Source: CAXBID01 sp963815305 (lineage in GTDB: Bacteria; Bacteroidota; Bacteroidia; Flavobacteriales; Flavobacteriaceae). Taken from it: a stretch of 64,000 nucleotides of DNA. Both the position numbers and the translations under genes were made by a program. Shown piece by piece: positions 63,388 to 64,000 of the stretch. Below the pieces are notes generated by a model. It worked only from the letters and a program-made list of their open reading frames with translations. It was not told the origin of the DNA and did not search any database. How positions within the stretch are numbered: the stretch's first letter is position 1; each line of letters opens with the position of its first letter. The stretch spans positions 124,001 to 188,000 of the forward strand of contig CAWFFW010000001.1 in NCBI GenBank assembly GCA_963815305.1. The letters run 5' to 3'.

Positions 63388-64000
63388 TTAATTTCTGGTC
63401 CGATCATCAACTTCCTCATTCCTAATTTGTTGGTTGGCCTCCTCAATTTCGTCATCTGAGGGAGAAGGTAAACGCTGTTCAGAAGCTAGTTCAGGCTCTA
63501 GACTTAATTCTGTAAAAAATGGAAAGTGATCCGAACCAGTGTTTCCACCCAGTCGAACTTCAACCAATCTAAAATCCGGTGAGGTGAATATATGATCTAA
63601 GGGCCATCGCATTATCCAACTTTTGGCATTGTAAGTATTGAAAAGACCTCTGCCCTTGCGTAAATCCAATAGTCCACTAAATTCTTGAAACAGCGAGGTG
63701 GTTTCAGACCATGCAACATCGTTAAAGTCTCCCATTACGACTACTGGATATTTCGAATCTCGACTTAGTCTTGCAATTTTTATAAGTTCTGCATCACGAT
63801 CAACAGAAGATGGGTTATGATGAGGGGTTGGTGGTGCGGGATGTATAGCGTATAATTGGATTATTTTACCAGATTGTGTTATAACTTTAGTATCAATAGA
63901 AGGAATAGTATCTTCAACGAGATATTTAATTTTTTCATCCTTTAACCTTAACTTTGAAAGCAAAAGCATACCATAAGTATTTTCTTTTGGTACTTCAATT
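63388..64000 (-). CDS. Endonuclease/exonuclease/phosphatase-family protein, 5' end outside the window
   Basis: At least 203 codons; the frame continues past the window end, so the start and N-terminal Asn/Glu site are not visible. Core motifs: H-P-A-P-P-T-P near residue 45 of the visible part, G-D-F-N-D near 85, D-H-I-F and G-S-D-H-F-P near 140-160. The C-terminal tail is Glu/Asp/Gln-rich. Members cleave phosphodiesters (nucleases, inositol or sphingolipid phosphatases). Confidence 0.82.
   Translation of the reverse strand, partial: IEVPKENTYGMLLLSKLRLKDEKIKYLVEDTIPSIDTKVITQSGKIIQLYAIHPAPPTPHHNPSSVDRDAELIKIARLSRDSKYPVVVMGDFNDVAWSETTSLFQEFSGLLDLRKGRGLFNTYNAKSWIMRWPLDHIFTSPDFRLVEVRLGGNTGSDHFPFFTELSLEPELASEQRLPSPSDDEIEEANQQIRNEEVDDRTRN

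Overview
The window reads as marine Flavobacteriia (Bacteroidota) chromosome. The evidence is low GC, SusC/SusD with FecI/FecR-type regulation, a multi-efflux locus, surface beta-barrels, lipoproteins, and copies of the palindrome CGCTTTCGCGAAAGCG, which I associate with Nonlabens/Dokdonia-like genomes. No rRNA or complete tRNA is present.

Layout. (1) 0.2-10 kb: a very large GAF-repeat sigma54-type activator, then a tight + strand group (YceI-like, small GNAT, MFS, alpha/beta hydrolase, outer-membrane protein). (2) 10-12.5 kb: minus-strand DoxX, alginate-export-type barrel and NTF2-like lipoprotein. (3) 12.7-18.5 kb: a complete RND efflux operon (adaptor, pump, outer-membrane factor). (4) 18.7-27 kb: LpxR-like barrel, small barrel, pirin, cNMP-domain/thioredoxin-reductase-like fusion, and a 1247-aa phosphoesterase/kinase-like/barrel fusion. 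(5) 27-33 kb: scar tissue, with a frameshifted phage-type integrase beside a displaced 3' piece of a tRNA(CAT) gene, a TonB-receptor relic, AraC, a cytochrome c/sugar dehydrogenase and another frameshifted gene.

(6) 33.1-47.5 kb is the most unusual part: an integron-like gene-cassette array without an integron integrase in the window. Eleven imperfect hairpin repeats (122-129 bp or 188-191 bp) begin with AAC and end with GTT and separate one-to-three-gene cassettes, almost all on the minus strand. The two ends of each cassette carry a private 9-10 bp inverted match that differs from cassette to cassette. This is the logic of integron attC/R boxes and not that of a dispersed MITE. Cargo includes lipoproteins, small membrane proteins, a barstar-domain protein, an XRE-ImmA/IrrE peptidase plus P63C-like pair (opposite orientation, so probably self-promoted), and a sigma factor/membrane protein/hydrolase operon. 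An IS110-family element sits in the last clear repeat and an IS3 remnant lies between two degenerate ones.

(7) 47.7-55.7 kb: a minus-strand nutrient-uptake locus (ECF sigma, FecR anti-sigma, STN-containing SusC, SusD, thioredoxin-fold lipoprotein-like protein). (8) 55.7-59.4 kb: a strongly folded palindromic element, XRE regulators (one broken), a ParE/RelE-type toxin-antitoxin pair and about 2 kb of decayed DNA. (9) 59.4-64 kb: MOSC protein, FAD/NAD(P)-binding protein, AraC regulator, and an endonuclease/exonuclease/phosphatase-family gene cut by the window end.
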